Notes: generated by a model not told the origin, from the letters alone. Positions 34,716 through 43,076 are shown, counted from the first letter of the stretch. The stretch: 64,000 nucleotides of DNA from Brevibacillus antibioticus (GCF_005217615.1 NZ_SZNK01000001.1:308001-372000); one strand, 5' to 3'. Translations and numbers: made by a program.

Positions 34716-35486
34716 ATGAACATGAATGGACCTGTAAAAATTTCTCGAAGTGAACGATTTCAAACCTGCCAAGAAATTGCTGCGAGATTGCATGCCGTGT
34801 ACAAAGAAAAGATTCTGGCCATTGGGGTGTATGGTTCCATTTCTCGTGGGACAGACGGCCCTTATTCGGATATCGAGATGTTTTGTGTACTAGAAGAAAC
34901 AGGGGAAGAAATAGAATTTAGCTACGAATGGTCAGCGGGACCTTGGAAGGCGGAAGTGAATGTGTGCAGTGCAGATGTTTTGCTAAACACTGCCGCTACT
35001 GTTGAGGATGATTGGCCGCTGACACATGGCCCATTCTTTTCTCCGCTGAGTCTGTACGATCCGAAGGGCTTTTTTGAAACGCTCAAAAAAGCAGCGGAAT
35101 CACCGGCGCAGGAAGAGTTCACAGAGAATATCAACGGTATTCTCGTAGGGGAAATGTACGAGTTTATTGGCAAGTTGCGAAACGTAAATCTAGACGGTCC
35201 ACATACCTATCTGCCCTATTTAGCCATGCAATTTGCCCAATACGGTGCGATGTTGATCGGGCTGCATAACCGAAAGCTGTACTCGACAGGGGCCAAGGTT
35301 TTGCCAGAAGCGCTGGAATTGCCGCATCGCCCGGCTGGATACGATCAGGTAGCCAGATTGGTAATGGCGGGAGATCTGACTGATCCAGTAAAAATCGTTA
35401 CTGCTTGCGAAGCATTCTGGGATGGTCTCCAAGAGTGGGCTGCACAACATCACTATGTGATTCATTCAGAGCGAATTCCTTTTTAA
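34716..35486 (+). CDS. Aminoglycoside 4'-O-nucleotidyltransferase-like enzyme
   Basis: A 256-residue protein that aligns end to end with ANT(4')-Ia (kanamycin nucleotidyltransferase, KNT/AadD), from MNGP near the start to RIPF at the C-terminus. Shared landmarks: IGVYGSISRGTDGPYSDIEM with metal ligands Asp 52 and Glu 54, KAEVN with Glu 80, DWPLTHGPFF, and the catalytic-base Glu 149 in GEMYEFIGKLRN. The enzyme family adenylylates the 4'-OH of kanamycin, tobramycin, amikacin and relatives. Identity looks near half, so it is a distinct chromosomal relative. AAGGGAGATG precedes the ATG. No mobile element flanks it, suggesting an intrinsic gene. Confidence 0.92.
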   Translation: MNMNGPVKISRSERFQTCQEIAARLHAVYKEKILAIGVYGSISRGTDGPYSDIEMFCVLEETGEEIEFSYEWSAGPWKAEVNVCSADVLLNTAATVEDDWPLTHGPFFSPLSLYDPKGFFETLKKAAESPAQEEFTENINGILVGEMYEFIGKLRNVNLDGPHTYLPYLAMQFAQYGAMLIGLHNRKLYSTGAKVLPEALELPHRPAGYDQVARLVMAGDLTDPVKIVTACEAFWDGLQEWAAQHHYVIHSERIPF

Positions 35487-35502
35487 TGGATAAAAAAACA
35501 AA

Positions 35503-35574
35503 TGAGACCCTTTGTACGTAGGGGTCTCAACCTTCCAAGAAAGCCTTGCTTCCTAGCGAGGCTTTTCTTTTTTT
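35503..35574. terminator. Two tandem hairpins ending the ANT(4')-like and NTF2-like genes
   Basis: TGAGACCC (35503-35510) pairs with GGGTCTCA (35522-35529); AAGCCTTGCT (35541-35550) pairs with AGCGAGGCTT (35555-35564) and is followed by a T-rich tract. Confidence 0.85.
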
Positions 35575-35576
35575 GC

Positions 35577-35951
35577 TTACTCAACTTTGCCGCTCAAATG
35601 CTCATGAATGAGCTTCCATTCATCTGTCTCCGTTTTCGTAAAAATATTCGTGGCTCTGCCACTTCCCTTGACGAATTCCCCGTTATAATAGCCTTGATAT
35701 TCATACGTATATACACAGCTAGCGGATCTTTGATCGACAGCAATCCACTGGACATCCGTAGCCGCATAGACTTCATCCTTGATCAGATGCCATGCATTTT
35801 CAAAGTAAGCGCGGATCTCACTCATCGATGTACAAGTCTTGTCGGAAAACCAGTAAATAGCATTCGGATGAAGCACTTTCTCTACATTGGCAAAGTCATG
35901 TGTATTAGTAGCGTCCATATATTGCGCGAACGCCTGTTTATATCCTTCCAC
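35577..35951 (-). CDS. SnoaL/NTF2-like fold protein
   Basis: A 124-residue cone-shaped NTF2/SnoaL-like domain protein: an N-terminal helix pair (FAQYMDATNTHDFANVEKVLHPNAIYWF) then sheet strands ending NIFTKTETDEWKLIHEHLSGKVE. Members include ketosteroid-isomerase-type enzymes and stress proteins; no catalytic residues can be fixed here. It is convergent with the nucleotidyltransferase gene. The function is unknown. Confidence 0.85.
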   Translation of the reverse strand: MEGYKQAFAQYMDATNTHDFANVEKVLHPNAIYWFSDKTCTSMSEIRAYFENAWHLIKDEVYAATDVQWIAVDQRSASCVYTYEYQGYYNGEFVKGSGRATNIFTKTETDEWKLIHEHLSGKVE

Positions 35952-36016
35952 AAATGATCCCTCTCTCCGCTATAAATGGTCTATTTATCCATATTTTATA
36001 GGTTTGCGGCAAAGAA

Positions 36017-36054
36017 AAAAAGCCCGCCCGATGTAGAAGGGGGCTATTCGGGCG
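36017..36054 (-). terminator. Minus-strand hairpin with T run, orphan terminator
   Basis: CCGCCCGAAT and ATCGGGCGGGC (minus-strand reading) form a GC-rich stem followed by seven T on the minus strand. No minus-strand gene ends here. The surrounding 36055-36327 gap holds no other gene before the small spore peptide. Confidence 0.55.
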
Positions 36055-36327
36055 GAAATGGAGGACGTAATGTCCATCGTAGGGTCTGACACATTCATGA
36101 TAGTTGTCTGATGTTAAGGAAGAGTAGAGAGAACATGAAGCATTTGTTAATTTTTAGGGTTTGTATAAATGCCGAGGGGCAAGCACCCGTTTTTTTTCTA
36201 TTTGATCGCTGGAATAGACAGGCATCCATACAGGGGAGATGCAACTGTCATAAGCTGAATGCAGTACTGATCCTTGCCAGCAGATCGGTGCTTCCATCTG
36301 ATCTCAATGAGAGGAGGAGAGAAGATC

Positions 36328-36423
36328 ATGGGTTGCAATCGCGATGGTTTCGGCTTTTTTGGTGGCGGGTTCATTTGGATTCTCATTATTATTTTTCTAG
36401 TGATTTGCTTTTTTGATGATTAA
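36328..36423 (+). CDS. YjcZ-like small membrane (spore) peptide
   Basis: A 31-residue peptide, MGCNRDGFGFFGGG followed by a single hydrophobic helix (FIWILIIIFLVICFF) and DD. The Gly/Phe-rich start and one-helix layout match the YjcZ family of tiny sporulation proteins of Bacillales, which associate with the forespore or spore membrane. A very strong site, GAGGAGGAGAG, precedes the ATG. A terminator follows 15 bases after the stop. Sigma-factor boxes for sporulation were not clear. Confidence 0.8.
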   Translation: MGCNRDGFGFFGGGFIWILIIIFLVICFFDD

Positions 36424-36437
36424 GGTACGATTGCAAA

Positions 36438-36480
36438 GAAAAGACTCTGTGCTCTTATACGAGAGACAGAGTCTTTTTTC
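36438..36480. terminator. Bidirectional terminator between the spore peptide and the ABC operon
   Basis: AAAGACTCTGT and ACAGAGTCTTT pair perfectly, flanked by A and T runs. Confidence 0.9.
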
Positions 36481-36485
36481 CGGTA

Positions 36486-37220
36486 CTACTTCAAATGCTG
36501 CAAAAACTGACGTGTGCGTTCCTCACGCGGTTTTGCGAACAAATGGGAAGGTGTATCTCGCTCCACGATGACGCCTTGGTCCATGAAAATCACCTCATCG
36601 GCAACTTCACGGGCGAACCCCATCTCGTGCGTGACGACGATCATTGTCATTCCTTCCTGGGCAAGCTCCTTCATCACCTTCAACACTTCGCCAACGAGCT
36701 CCGGGTCGAGAGCGGAAGTAGGCTCGTCAAATAGCATGACTTGCGGGTCCATCGCCAGTGCCCGAGCAATCCCAACGCGCTGCTGCTGTCCGCCAGATAA
36801 CTGTGCGGGAAAATGGTCCAGCTTGTCGCCAAGACCAACCTTTGTCAGGAGAGCAGCGGCTTTCGCACGTGCTTTCTCTTTATCTTCTTTTTTGACAGTG
36901 ACGGGCCCCTCCATCACATTTTCAAGGGCTGTCATGTGCGGGAACAGATTGTAGTTTTGAAACACCATCCCGGTTTGCTTCCGCAGCTTCGGAATAGTTG
37001 TTCTCTCTACTTTTTTGGAAAAGTCCAGCTTGACGTCCCCAATCTGGACGCTGCCGCTGGTCGGAACCTCAAGTGCATTCAGGCAGCGAAGTAAGGTTGT
37101 TTTCCCGGAGCCAGAAGGACCGATGATAACGACTACCTTTCCTTTTTCCACCGAGAGGGAAATGCCTTTGAGCACATGTAAGGTGTTGAATTGTTTATGC
37201 ACATCCGTGATCGTAATCAT
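36486..37220 (-). CDS. Amino acid ABC transporter ATPase (TcyN/GlnQ type)
   Basis: A 244-residue polar amino acid ABC ATPase: Walker [11 protein letters not shown]-loop FQNYNLFPH, signature LSGGQQQR, Walker [15 protein letters not shown] and H-loop VTHE. Length and the [20 protein letters not shown] start are typical. It is the last gene of the minus-strand operon, 17 bases after the permease. With two binding proteins upstream it most resembles the tcyJKLMN cystine system, though glutamine or other polar amino acids are possible. Confidence 0.95.
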   Translation of the reverse strand: MITITDVHKQFNTLHVLKGISLSVEKGKVVVIIGPSGSGKTTLLRCLNALEVPTSGSVQIGDVKLDFSKKVERTTIPKLRKQTGMVFQNYNLFPHMTALENVMEGPVTVKKEDKEKARAKAAALLTKVGLGDKLDHFPAQLSGGQQQRVGIARALAMDPQVMLFDEPTSALDPELVGEVLKVMKELAQEGMTMIVVTHEMGFAREVADEVIFMDQGVIVERDTPSHLFAKPREERTRQFLQHLK

Positions 37221-37237
37221 TCGTTTTCACCTGCTTT

Positions 37238-37933
37238 TTAGACATAACGGTCCAGCTTGCTTTCGATGCGATCCTGGATAATGGAGAGTACGAAGCAAAT
37301 CACCCAGTAGATAAGGGCCGCTTCCGCATAGACGAGCAACGGCTCATATGTCGCAGCGACGACTTCTTGGGCTTTGCGAAACATCTCCGGTACGAGAACG
37401 ACCGAAGCCAGCGAAGTATCCTTGACCAAACTAATAAACGAGTTGGACAAAGGAGGAATGGAGACGCGAGCTGCCTGAGGGAGCACGACCCTGCGCAGTG
37501 CTTGCCAGTAGGTCATTCCCAGGGAGTAGGCTGCTTCCCATTGTCCTTTTTGAATCGACAAGATCGCGGCACGTACTACCTCGGAAGAGTAGGCACCGAC
37601 GCTGAGAGAGAAGCCGATGATTGCCGACGGTATCGGATCGATCATCAAGCCGACGCTCGGCAAGCCATAAAAAATGATGAACAATTGGACCAATAAAGGG
37701 GTACCGCGAATGATCGATACATAAAAGCGGGCGATGCCAATCAGCGGCTTAATGCCGGATAGTCGTGCCAGCGCAGTGAGAACGGCAAGGATCAGACCAA
37801 TGAAAAAGGCAGCGATGGCGATTGTTAAAGAATAGAGCAAGGCTCCTTTCAACAGAGGAAGAAAGGAGCTTTGCGCGATATCGATCCATCGGTTCAGGCG
37901 TTCTGGGTTTTCAAAGAAGCTACTTAGAGACAT
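37238..37933 (-). CDS. Amino acid ABC transporter permease (HisM/TcyL type)
   Basis: A 231-residue permease with five predicted helices and the EAA loop around EAAYSLGMTYWQALRRVVLPQA, which docks the ATPase. ATG 37933 overlaps the end of the binding protein gene by 14 bases; a longer frame to 37975 lies within that gene and has no start signals. Only one permease gene is present, so the transporter should use a homodimer, unlike B. subtilis TcyL/TcyM. Confidence 0.93.
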   Translation of the reverse strand: MSLSSFFENPERLNRWIDIAQSSFLPLLKGALLYSLTIAIAAFFIGLILAVLTALARLSGIKPLIGIARFYVSIIRGTPLLVQLFIIFYGLPSVGLMIDPIPSAIIGFSLSVGAYSSEVVRAAILSIQKGQWEAAYSLGMTYWQALRRVVLPQAARVSIPPLSNSFISLVKDTSLASVVLVPEMFRKAQEVVAATYEPLLVYAEAALIYWVICFVLSIIQDRIESKLDRYV

Positions 37934-38753
37934 CTGCACCAAACCATTTCTCTGATATTTTTGCGAGGGTACCATCTTTCGTCATGTCATCCAGTGCTTT
38001 GTTGAATGCATCAACCAGCTCTGTGCTGCCCTTGCGGAAGAGGAAGCCGTTTTTCGCTACGTTCGGATCTTTTGCGATAATTTTGATCGGAACATCAGGC
38101 TTTTGCTTCATGAAGTCCAACAGGGAAATCCCATCGTTGATCGTAACGTCTACACGCTTGGAAACAAGCAGGTCAATCGCTTGGTTAAAGCCTTCCACAC
38201 CGACGATTTCCGCTCCGTTTTTCTTCGCGATATCTGTGAGGTTGCTCGTCAATGTTTGCGCTGCCTTCAGACCTTTAATGTCCGCAAAGCCTTTTACGGT
38301 TGTGTTGTCTTTATGGGTGACAAGGACTGCTGTGGAAACGGTATATGGATTGGAGAAATCGTATTTTTCCTGACGATCAGGGCGAATGCCTACCTGATTC
38401 GCTACGACATCAAAGCGCTTGGAGTCAAGTCCAGCGAACATGGCATCCCATTGTGTTTCTTGAAACACAGGTTCGACGCCGATGCGCTTTGCTACCTCTG
38501 TCACGACCTCCACATCATAGCCTGTCAGCTTGCCAGACTGATCGTGGAACGTAAACGGCGCGTATGTGCCCTCGGTTCCGATCAGCATTTTACCGTCAGC
38601 TTTTACTTTTTCCAACAAGTTTTGTTCTTTTTTCTCTTCTGTTGGGGCAGGAGCGGCACTATTTTGCGGTGATTGTCCTGTTGAAGACGACCCGCAACCT
38701 GCCAATGCGACTAACAGAGTGGAAGCGAGAAGGGAAAATAATAGTTTTTTCAT
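37920..38753 (-). CDS. Amino acid ABC transporter binding lipoprotein, paralogue 2
   Basis: A 277-residue family-3 solute-binding lipoprotein. The signal peptide ends at the lipobox LAGC (Cys about 20), so it is anchored to the outer membrane leaflet. The core (GTEGTYAPFTFHDQSGKLTGYDVEV, FQETQWDAMFAGLDSKRFDVVANQVGI) matches cystine-type binding proteins such as TcyK/TcyJ. It is closely related to the next gene upstream, clearly a tandem duplicate. It has its own promoter at 38795-38823. Confidence 0.94.
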   Translation of the reverse strand: MKKLLFSLLASTLLVALAGCGSSSTGQSPQNSAAPAPTEEKKEQNLLEKVKADGKMLIGTEGTYAPFTFHDQSGKLTGYDVEVVTEVAKRIGVEPVFQETQWDAMFAGLDSKRFDVVANQVGIRPDRQEKYDFSNPYTVSTAVLVTHKDNTTVKGFADIKGLKAAQTLTSNLTDIAKKNGAEIVGVEGFNQAIDLLVSKRVDVTINDGISLLDFMKQKPDVPIKIIAKDPNVAKNGFLFRKGSTELVDAFNKALDDMTKDGTLAKISEKWFGADVSK

Positions 38754-38794
38754 AAAGTAACCCCCACTAAACCGATGTGAATTTGAATAGGAAC

Positions 38795-38823
38795 ATACTA
38801 AAAGGGACAGACAATTTTGTCAA
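38795..38823 (-). promoter_or_regulatory. Promoter of binding-protein paralogue 2
   Basis: On the minus strand TTGACA (38823-38818) and TAGTAT (38800-38795) are 17 bases apart, in the 80-base gap between the two binding-protein genes. Confidence 0.65.
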
Positions 38824-38833
38824 CGGCTAAGAA

Positions 38834-39661
38834 TTACTTCGTGATATCTTCGCCGAACCATTTGACGGAAATTTTGGAAAGGGTGCCGTCCTGCTGCATC
38901 TCATCGAGCACCTTGTTAACCGCATCAATCAATTCCGTGCTACCTTTGCGGAACATGAAAGCGGTTGGTTGGCCTTCTGTATTTTTCGCCACGACTTTGA
39001 TTGGCGTATCCGGCTTTTGTTTCAGGAAATCAAGCACCGACAAATTATCGTTGATCACTACGTCCACGCGTTTTTGCGCGATCAGGTCAATCGCCTGATT
39101 AAAGTTGTCTACACCGACGATTTCTGCCTCATGGGAGCGTGCGAGGTCAGCGTAATTGCTGGTCATGGATTGTCCGGCTTTTAAGCCTTTAATATCCTTG
39201 AAGTCTTTGACGGTGTTATTGTCCTTGTGCGTGACCAAAACCGCACGGGAAATCGTATATGACTTGGAGAAATCGTACTTTTCCTGACGATCAGGACGGA
39301 TTCCTACCTGATTGGCAATGACGTCAAAGCGTTTGGAGTCGAGTCCCGCAAACATGGCATCCCACTGGGTTTCCTGGAACACAGGCTCTACACCGAGTCG
39401 CTTGGCAACCTCCGTGATTACTTCCACATCATAGCCAGTCAATGTGCCCGACTGATTATGGAACGTAAACGGAGAGTATGTACCTTCCGTACCAATGACG
39501 AGTTTCTTCTCGGCTTTCACTTTTTCCAGCAGATTTTGCGAAGCTGCTTGATCAGCAGGCGGAGTCGTATTATTCGGCTGAGAAGGAGAACCGGAAGTGC
39601 TGCAGCCAACCATTCCCAGTAGCAGACAAGAGAGTAAGGTAGAAAGAATGACTTTTTTCAT
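38834..39661 (-). CDS. Amino acid ABC transporter binding lipoprotein, paralogue 1
   Basis: A 275-residue lipoprotein (lipobox LGMVGC) of the same family as its neighbour; long blocks are identical, for example FQETQWDAMFAGLDSKRFDV. Two differing binding proteins feeding one permease would widen the substrate range, as TcyJ and TcyK do for cystine analogues. It is first in the operon, with its own sigma-A promoter just upstream and a GGGGAT ribosome binding site. Confidence 0.94.
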   Translation of the reverse strand: MKKVILSTLLSCLLLGMVGCSTSGSPSQPNNTTPPADQAASQNLLEKVKAEKKLVIGTEGTYSPFTFHNQSGTLTGYDVEVITEVAKRLGVEPVFQETQWDAMFAGLDSKRFDVIANQVGIRPDRQEKYDFSKSYTISRAVLVTHKDNNTVKDFKDIKGLKAGQSMTSNYADLARSHEAEIVGVDNFNQAIDLIAQKRVDVVINDNLSVLDFLKQKPDTPIKVVAKNTEGQPTAFMFRKGSTELIDAVNKVLDEMQQDGTLSKISVKWFGEDITK

Positions 39662-39700
39662 GTTGTAATCCCCTTTATGTTAATCGGATTTCATGGATTC

Positions 39701-39729
39701 ATAGTAGTGGTCGTTCATGCCTTTGTCAA
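39701..39729 (-). promoter_or_regulatory. Promoter of binding-protein paralogue 1
   Basis: On the minus strand TTGACA (39729-39724) and TACTAT (39706-39701) are separated by 17 bases, 40 bases before the start codon. Confidence 0.75.
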
Positions 39730-39789
39730 TCTTTAAATTGTTAAATCCTATTCGATTACTTTGAATTGAGATTTATGCAGCTGCGGTGA

Positions 39790-39988
39790 AGAGAAGAATA
39801 TTTCCAGTCTAGGCTCCAGGCTCCGTCCTGCTGGGGGTAAAGACTGTCCGCTCCGAAGGGATTCGCGGGGAAACGCAAAAGTGGTAGCCGCTACGTCGCG
39901 TGGGCACGGTTGCGTTTCTTTTGCCCGCGAATCCCTTCTCCGCTCGGTAGGACTCCCCAAGTCGCTACGTCTGGAAATATTCTTCTCT
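39790..39988. repeat. Long nested palindrome 1 (about 200 bases)
   Basis: Outer arms AGAGAAGAATATTTCCAG (39790-39807) and CTGGAAATATTCTTCTCT (39971-39988) are perfectly complementary. Inside them GAAGGGATTCGCGGG (39855-39869) matches CCCGCGAATCCCTTC (39924-39938), and inside those GAAACGCAA (39870-39878) matches TTGCGTTTC (39910-39918). The core is markedly GC-richer than its AT-rich flanks. No frame in it looks coding. It may be a miniature mobile element, a structured RNA or a nucleoid-protein site. Confidence 0.85.
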
Positions 39989-40057
39989 GTCGTAACTGAG
40001 GGCATCTCTTCATTCTTTTAAATCTCTAAAAGCCCGTTTAAACAGGGAAAGCTCGTA

Positions 40058-40259
40058 GAGGAAACAGGAGAAAACAGCGAAGATCTTTGGTACACCGACC
40101 GAGACGCAATGCAAAAAGCGAAACACGCTCTTAAGCGTCCACCTCTGAAACACATCCTGAAAGGACGACTTTGGACGCGGTTTCGCTTTTTGCATGGAGT
40201 CGGGCAGTCAAACCCACAGCGGGTGGGACAAGAAGCTGAGCGTTTTCTCCTGTTTCCTC
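40058..40259. repeat. Long nested palindrome 2 (about 200 bases)
   Basis: Outer arms GAGGAAACAGGAGAAAAC (40058-40075) and GTTTTCTCCTGTTTCCTC (40242-40259) are perfectly complementary; next come ATGCAAAAAGCGAAAC (40109-40124) with GTTTCGCTTTTTGCAT (40180-40195), then GCGTCCA (40135-40141) with TGGACGC (40172-40178). The architecture and size copy palindrome 1, but the sequence is unrelated. The rest of the gap 39989-40057 and 40260-40468 shows no gene. Confidence 0.85.
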
Positions 40260-40468
40260 GACACCACTACAGAACGTTTACACTTTTTATCCCTTTTAAG
40301 TTTCTCCATTCACGCAGTAGCTATGTGCATGAGACGAAAACTTGGCGCAGAAGTAGTGGTTGAGGTTCCCCGTCAAGAAGCGTACAATTAGTACGAATTG
40401 AAAGGCCTACAAGCAATGACGTGCTTGTTCTTCATAGGAGAGCGCACCGACAAAAGGAGTCAATCAAC

Positions 40469-40870
40469 ATGTTAAACGACTGGCGTATGTATACAGATGG
40501 AAGTGGAATCGAGCAAAAGCATGTAGCTTGGCATGAAGTACTGAAGGAAATCGCTCAATTGGATGGAGTAACCCGAACGTTGGTTCACGCAGCGTACGGA
40601 GACCATGTTGATTTGGTCGTAGCAGGCGGGAACAACGGCAAAGTATTGGTGCAATGGAAAGAACACGAGCCTTCTGAACAGCACTTTGTCCTTGCGGCAG
40701 ACAAGCAATCGGCGGTGATGTCCACACTCGTCATTGAGGGTAGTGAGGTTGCCTTCCCCCTTTCCTGGTGTGTTCCGCTTGAGCAGGTTGTTCCCTTGTG
40801 CGGGGATTTGCTCCGAACATGTGAAAAAGGGGAGCCGGCAAAACTCGAATGGCTTCCGGTAGAAATGTAG
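40469..40870 (+). CDS. Hypothetical protein
   Basis: A 133-residue soluble protein (MLNDWRMYTDGSGIEQKHVAWHEV...), predicted alpha/beta with alternating strands (TLVHAAYGDHVDLVVAGGN, GKVLVQWKEHEP). It vaguely recalls small immunity-type proteins, but no family is recognised and no toxin is nearby. ATG 40469 has AAAAGGAGT upstream; a longer frame to 40421 is unsupported. It is followed by an AEC transporter gene after 13 bases, so the two are likely co-transcribed. Confidence 0.8.
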   Translation: MLNDWRMYTDGSGIEQKHVAWHEVLKEIAQLDGVTRTLVHAAYGDHVDLVVAGGNNGKVLVQWKEHEPSEQHFVLAADKQSAVMSTLVIEGSEVAFPLSWCVPLEQVVPLCGDLLRTCEKGEPAKLEWLPVEM

Positions 40871-40883
40871 GCAGGAGGGCAGC

Positions 40884-41822
40884 ATGGAACTACAAACGTT
40901 GCAGCAGTCCATCCTCATCATGGCCGTCATCATTGGGATCGGTAGCTTAATCGGCTACCGACAACCCTTGACTGCGGACTCCCGCCAACTCGTCATCACG
41001 ATTATTATTAACGTGGCCATGCCGTGCATTATTTTAGACGGGATCTTTCAGACAACCATTGATCAACAAATTCTATACCAAATTTTTGTAATATTCTTCA
41101 TTTCTATTATCCTGAACTGCTTGGGTATTTTCATCGGCTGGTTAGGTGCGCGTGCTCTTCCGCTTCCTGTGAAAAAACGCCGGGAGATCGCGCTCTTGTC
41201 TGGCTTGGGGAATACAGGCTTCATCGGTTTACCGCTTTGTGCAGCATTGTTCGGGCCAAAAGGGGCACTCTTGGCAGCGATTTTTGACGCAGGTGTGGAT
41301 GTTGTGCTATGGACAGTAGGGGTGATGATGCTCCAGGGAAAAGGAAGCTTTTCCTTGAAAGGGCTCAAGACACTCATCAACATCCCGATGATCGCGATTG
41401 TATTTGGACTCGGTTCTGCCATTATTGGGTTTGTGCCTCCTGAGCCTGTGAAGCAGCTGTTTGGAACGCTGTCCAAGCTCGCCTCTCCGTTAGCCATGAT
41501 GTATATTGGTATGCTTTTGCCTATGTTTTTGCGCAACAAACCACAAGTATCCTTGAAGCTTTTGAGCATGCCACTCACGTTTAAATTAGTTGTTTTTCCG
41601 CTGATGACGGCGTTTCTTTTGTCCGTTTTTTCAATCGACAGTGATATCGTCAGCGTTTCCCTTGTGCAAGTAGCAATGCCCACCCTGACATTGGCCTCGA
41701 TTTTGTTCGGGCGTTATGCGGCGGATGAGGAGATGGGGGCCATGACGACGGTTTGTTCCACCTTGCTGGCGCTCTTGTCCATCCCGGTTGTTCTGGTCAT
41801 GGGAAATTGGCTTTTGCACTAA
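40884..41822 (+). CDS. AEC family transporter (auxin efflux carrier-like)
   Basis: A 312-residue membrane protein with ten predicted helices in two five-helix halves. The crossover-region signature LLSGLGNTGFIGLPLC and the mirrored C-terminal VQVAMPTLTLASILFG are typical of the bacterial AEC/BART group, which exports or takes up organic acids such as malate or lactate. GGAGGG precedes the ATG by a normal distance. The substrate is unknown. Confidence 0.92.
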   Translation: MELQTLQQSILIMAVIIGIGSLIGYRQPLTADSRQLVITIIINVAMPCIILDGIFQTTIDQQILYQIFVIFFISIILNCLGIFIGWLGARALPLPVKKRREIALLSGLGNTGFIGLPLCAALFGPKGALLAAIFDAGVDVVLWTVGVMMLQGKGSFSLKGLKTLINIPMIAIVFGLGSAIIGFVPPEPVKQLFGTLSKLASPLAMMYIGMLLPMFLRNKPQVSLKLLSMPLTFKLVVFPLMTAFLLSVFSIDSDIVSVSLVQVAMPTLTLASILFGRYAADEEMGAMTTVCSTLLALLSIPVVLVMGNWLLH

Positions 41823-41921
41823 TCTCTCGCCAATCTCAGTCATAGTGAAACGAAACAGAGGTAACCTATGTCTAACAAGTAAAGAATGACGAAAATGATG
41901 ATGAGGGATGGAGGAACAACA

Positions 41922-42719
41922 ATGAAAGGCAAATCGATTTTGGCTGTTGCCCTGACACTGCAAGTGTTGGCGGCTTATCCTGTGCAGGCGGCAGTGACTA
42001 GCACACCACAAACAACGACAAATGCGATACTGGTAAACGGAGAGCAATCTTCCTTGGCAAAAGCACCGATTCTCGTCCAGCAGCGTACCTATGTAACTGC
42101 CGAGGATGCGAGTCGGATTTTAGGAGGCACTTGGAAACAGGATGCAACGAATGGAGAAATGAAGCTGGCAAAAGGGACGCTGACGTTCCAACTCGTTACA
42201 GGAAAAGTAGCGTTGAATGGCAAGTGGCTGTTAGATGGGCAGGGCGCAATCGTGCGTGACAAGCAAGTGTATGTGCCGTTGAGATGGATGGCAGAGCAGG
42301 CCGGACATCAAATCACGTGGAATGCCGAGAAAAAGGCGGTGGAAATTGTGATGGCTGGGGAAGAGAGTGCCTTTACGCTTGTCGATGCCGATAAGCTGAC
42401 AGAACAGGAACGTACATTTATTGAATCGGTAAAAGAACAGCAAGGCATTCACAAGCAGGGAGATCTTTATGTCATCGCACGCGGGTCCTCACCGAATCCT
42501 GGCTACGGACTGCAGGTAACCAAAGTCGAGCAGAGCTTGGAGCAGCTTTTTGTGTATGTCAAACAAACGCAGCCTGATCCAGGCAAAATGTATCCGCAAG
42601 TGATTTCCTATCCGTATTTGGCGGCAAAAGTGAAGCTGCCACCTTACACGACGATTTCCTTTCTAGATGCAGAGACGAAGAAGCCGCTGTTTCCCACAGA
42701 GGGCAACGGAAGCCGATAA
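41922..42719 (+). CDS. Secreted stalk-domain protein with PrcB-like C-terminus
   Basis: A 265-residue exported protein. A signal peptide (MKGKSILAVALTLQVLAAYPVQA, cleaved after AQA-like site) is followed by a copper-amine-oxidase-N type stalk domain (NAILVNGEQSSLAKAPILVQQRTYV to VYVPLRWMAEQAGHQITWN, about 45-150) and a C-terminal domain like the protease-complex subunit PrcB (VIARGSSPNPGYGLQVTKVEQ). ATG 41922 with GGAGGAA is preferred over an upstream ATG at 41886. It probably acts in the cell wall as a protease-associated or inhibitor-like factor. Confidence 0.88.
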   Translation: MKGKSILAVALTLQVLAAYPVQAAVTSTPQTTTNAILVNGEQSSLAKAPILVQQRTYVTAEDASRILGGTWKQDATNGEMKLAKGTLTFQLVTGKVALNGKWLLDGQGAIVRDKQVYVPLRWMAEQAGHQITWNAEKKAVEIVMAGEESAFTLVDADKLTEQERTFIESVKEQQGIHKQGDLYVIARGSSPNPGYGLQVTKVEQSLEQLFVYVKQTQPDPGKMYPQVISYPYLAAKVKLPPYTTISFLDAETKKPLFPTEGNGSR

Positions 42720-42740
42720 AAAAAATCGAACAAACGACGC

Positions 42741-42786
42741 AGAGGGCCTGCTAACGAGGAGCACGTAGCAGGCCCTCTTGTTTTTG
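42741..42786 (+). terminator. Terminator after the stalk-domain protein gene
   Basis: AGAGGGCCTGCTA and TAGCAGGCCCTCT form a perfect 13-base stem followed by TGTTTTT. Confidence 0.93.
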
Positions 42787-42851
42787 TGTAACTCCTGATG
42801 TAAGATATGGTTGTGATTTCCTATCCCTTGAGAAATGGAGGTGTGTGTACG

Positions 42852-43076
42852 TGTCCGGAACTCTTCAAGCATGGTTTGTGGTAGAAACTTCCAGTATGAC
42901 GCATGATTTTACATTCAACGGGACCAGTCTGTCCTTTTTTGCGCATACAACTGAACGGAGTTTCCATAGGCGTACCATGCATCGATCAGGGGCGGTTTGT
43001 TCTTGTCTATAATGGGTAACTGACGTAAGGTCGGTCCCTTTCACGATGCCGCAGGTAATGGCCTGCGGCTTTTTTG
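42852..43076 (+). other. ABC-F leader region with possible upstream frame and terminator
   Basis: This gap lies before the ABC-F gene. GTG 42852 opens a 53-codon frame (MSGTLQAWFVVETSSMTHDF...) with a GGAGGTG site 15 bases away, rather far; after about 38 codons the +1 neighbour frame reads on in protein-like fashion (SIGVPCIDQGRFVLVYNG), so a frameshifted small gene is possible. It ends in a hairpin: GCCGCAGG (43048-43055) with CCTGCGGC (43062-43069) and six T. A terminator 100 bases before an ABC-F start is the usual layout of attenuated ABC-F genes, but attenuation is inference. Confidence 0.45.
43048..43076 (+). terminator. Terminator in the ABC-F leader
   Basis: GCCGCAGG and CCTGCGGC pair around TAATGG and are followed by TTTTTT, 100 bases before the ABC-F ribosome binding site. 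Confidence 0.9.

Noticed and set aside
40421-40468. Upstream extension of the hypothetical protein at 40469
   Set aside because: No ribosome binding site; AAAAGGAGT is correctly placed for ATG 40469.
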